Positions 6,494-7,081 of a stretch of 7,081 nt of DNA are shown here, one piece after another. Source of the stretch: Alphaproteobacteria bacterium (GTDB lineage Bacteria; Pseudomonadota; Alphaproteobacteria; Rhizobiales; Devosiaceae); contig JAJRRJ010000051.1 of the NCBI GenBank assembly GCA_024279575.1, positions 1-7,081 on the forward strand, given 5' to 3'. The notes beneath the pieces were generated by a model. The model was not told where the DNA came from. It was given only the letters and a program-made list of their open reading frames with translations, and searched no databases. The stretch's first letter is position 1. Every line of letters starts with the position of its first letter. The position numbers and the translations under genes were made by a program.

Positions 6494-7081
6494 CTAATTT
6501 GACGACAGGACCCAGTTAGCCGGGTCATGTGGGTTTTTTGCACCTTCTGAAACCAGTTGCGCATCATAGACCTGCACACGCCGAAGAAGATCAAGTGACA
6601 CCGCAGGATCTGCAATTATTGTAACAAACTCAGCACGCGCCCCGTCAATATCCCCCGCAGAATACATAGCCAGCCCAAGGGCTTCGCGGGCAACATTACG
6701 CAAGGGGTTAAGAGGAGTAAGCAAACCGGCTACCCGGGAATTCCCCCCGGCGACATCGCCCGTATCCACCAGGGCAGTGGCGGCCAGCAAAAGCGCCATC
6801 TCACGCATACGAGTGTTCTTTTGAGTGTTGGCCAAAGCGTCATAGGCAGCAACCGCTTCAGCGGTTTTACCCTCTCTAGCTAAAAGGGAAGCCTGGGCAA
6901 AGCGGGCCAGAGTGGGATATTCTCCCGATCCTGTAGCAATGGTTTCGTTCAGGGCAATGTTGGCAGCCTCCATGTCCCCGTTCTGAACAAGCTCTATGGC
7001 CGCATAAAACTGATCTGAGGATTTTGCCGCGATATCATTCTTATACCAGCGCCACCCCTCATTGGCTCCAACCAGTAAAAC
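6494..7081 (-). CDS. YfgM-like tetratricopeptide-type membrane protein (partial, N-terminus outside window)
   Basis: The minus-strand frame is open from the window edge (7081) to TAG at 6494-6496, giving 195 residues; the internal Met at 6973 is not the true start. The visible protein begins VLLVGANEGWRWY, probably the end of the single N-terminal membrane anchor. A helical-repeat domain rich in Ala and Leu follows. Recognisable helix-turn-helix pieces are QFYAAIELVQNGDMEAA, FAQASLLAREGKTAEAVAAY and ALGLAMYSAGDIDGARAEF. This matches the TPR_21/YfgM-type family, in which E. coli YfgM is anchored by one helix and works in the periplasm near the Sec translocon and chaperones. The position just before der supports this: in E. 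coli the order is yfgM-bamB-der. Here no bamB lies in between. About 30-40 N-terminal residues are probably missing from view. The family assignment is good; the precise function is inferred. Confidence 0.82.
   Translation of the reverse strand, partial: VLLVGANEGWRWYKNDIAAKSSDQFYAAIELVQNGDMEAANIALNETIATGSGEYPTLARFAQASLLAREGKTAEAVAAYDALANTQKNTRMREMALLLAATALVDTGDVAGGNSRVAGLLTPLNPLRNVAREALGLAMYSAGDIDGARAEFVTIIADPAVSLDLLRRVQVYDAQLVSEGAKNPHDPANWVLSSN

Overview
The window looks like core chromosome of an alphaproteobacterium, most likely Hyphomicrobiales (Rhizobiales). This rests on the gene order alr-radA-cvpA-purF-SDR, the cysteine-poor C-terminus of PurF, and the pairing of der with a YfgM-like protein. 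This assignment comes from gene order and protein character, not from a database search. GC content appears moderate. I see no rRNA, tRNA, CRISPR array, insertion sequence, integrase or attachment site.

Layout, plus strand: the last 34 codons of alanine racemase (1-105); radA (111-1486), whose reading frame breaks at a seven-A run (722-728); a 249-bp non-coding gap (1487-1735); cvpA (1736-2326); purF (2359-3849); and a short-chain dehydrogenase/reductase (3853-4587) three bases after purF. The 412-bp stretch 4588-4999 is not empty. It holds the remnant of a Nudix hydrolase gene (about 4696-4948) that has lost its catalytic middle and changed frame at the deletion junction. A hairpin lies on each side of it.

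Layout, minus strand, converging on the above: der (6421 to 5000), preceded by a YfgM-type TPR-like membrane protein (7081 to 6494) whose N-terminus lies outside the window.

How the genes fit together: alr (D-alanine for peptidoglycan) and radA (branch migration in recombination) are housekeeping genes packed 5 bp apart. cvpA-purF-SDR forms a second tight group in which PurF catalyses the committed step of purine synthesis. The minus-strand pair concerns 50S ribosome assembly (Der) and envelope protein handling (YfgM-like).

I found no previously undescribed system. The two points most worth a second look are the radA frame break, whose sequence has the layout of a -1 slippage site but may simply be a mutation or sequencing error, and the Nudix deletion pseudogene.
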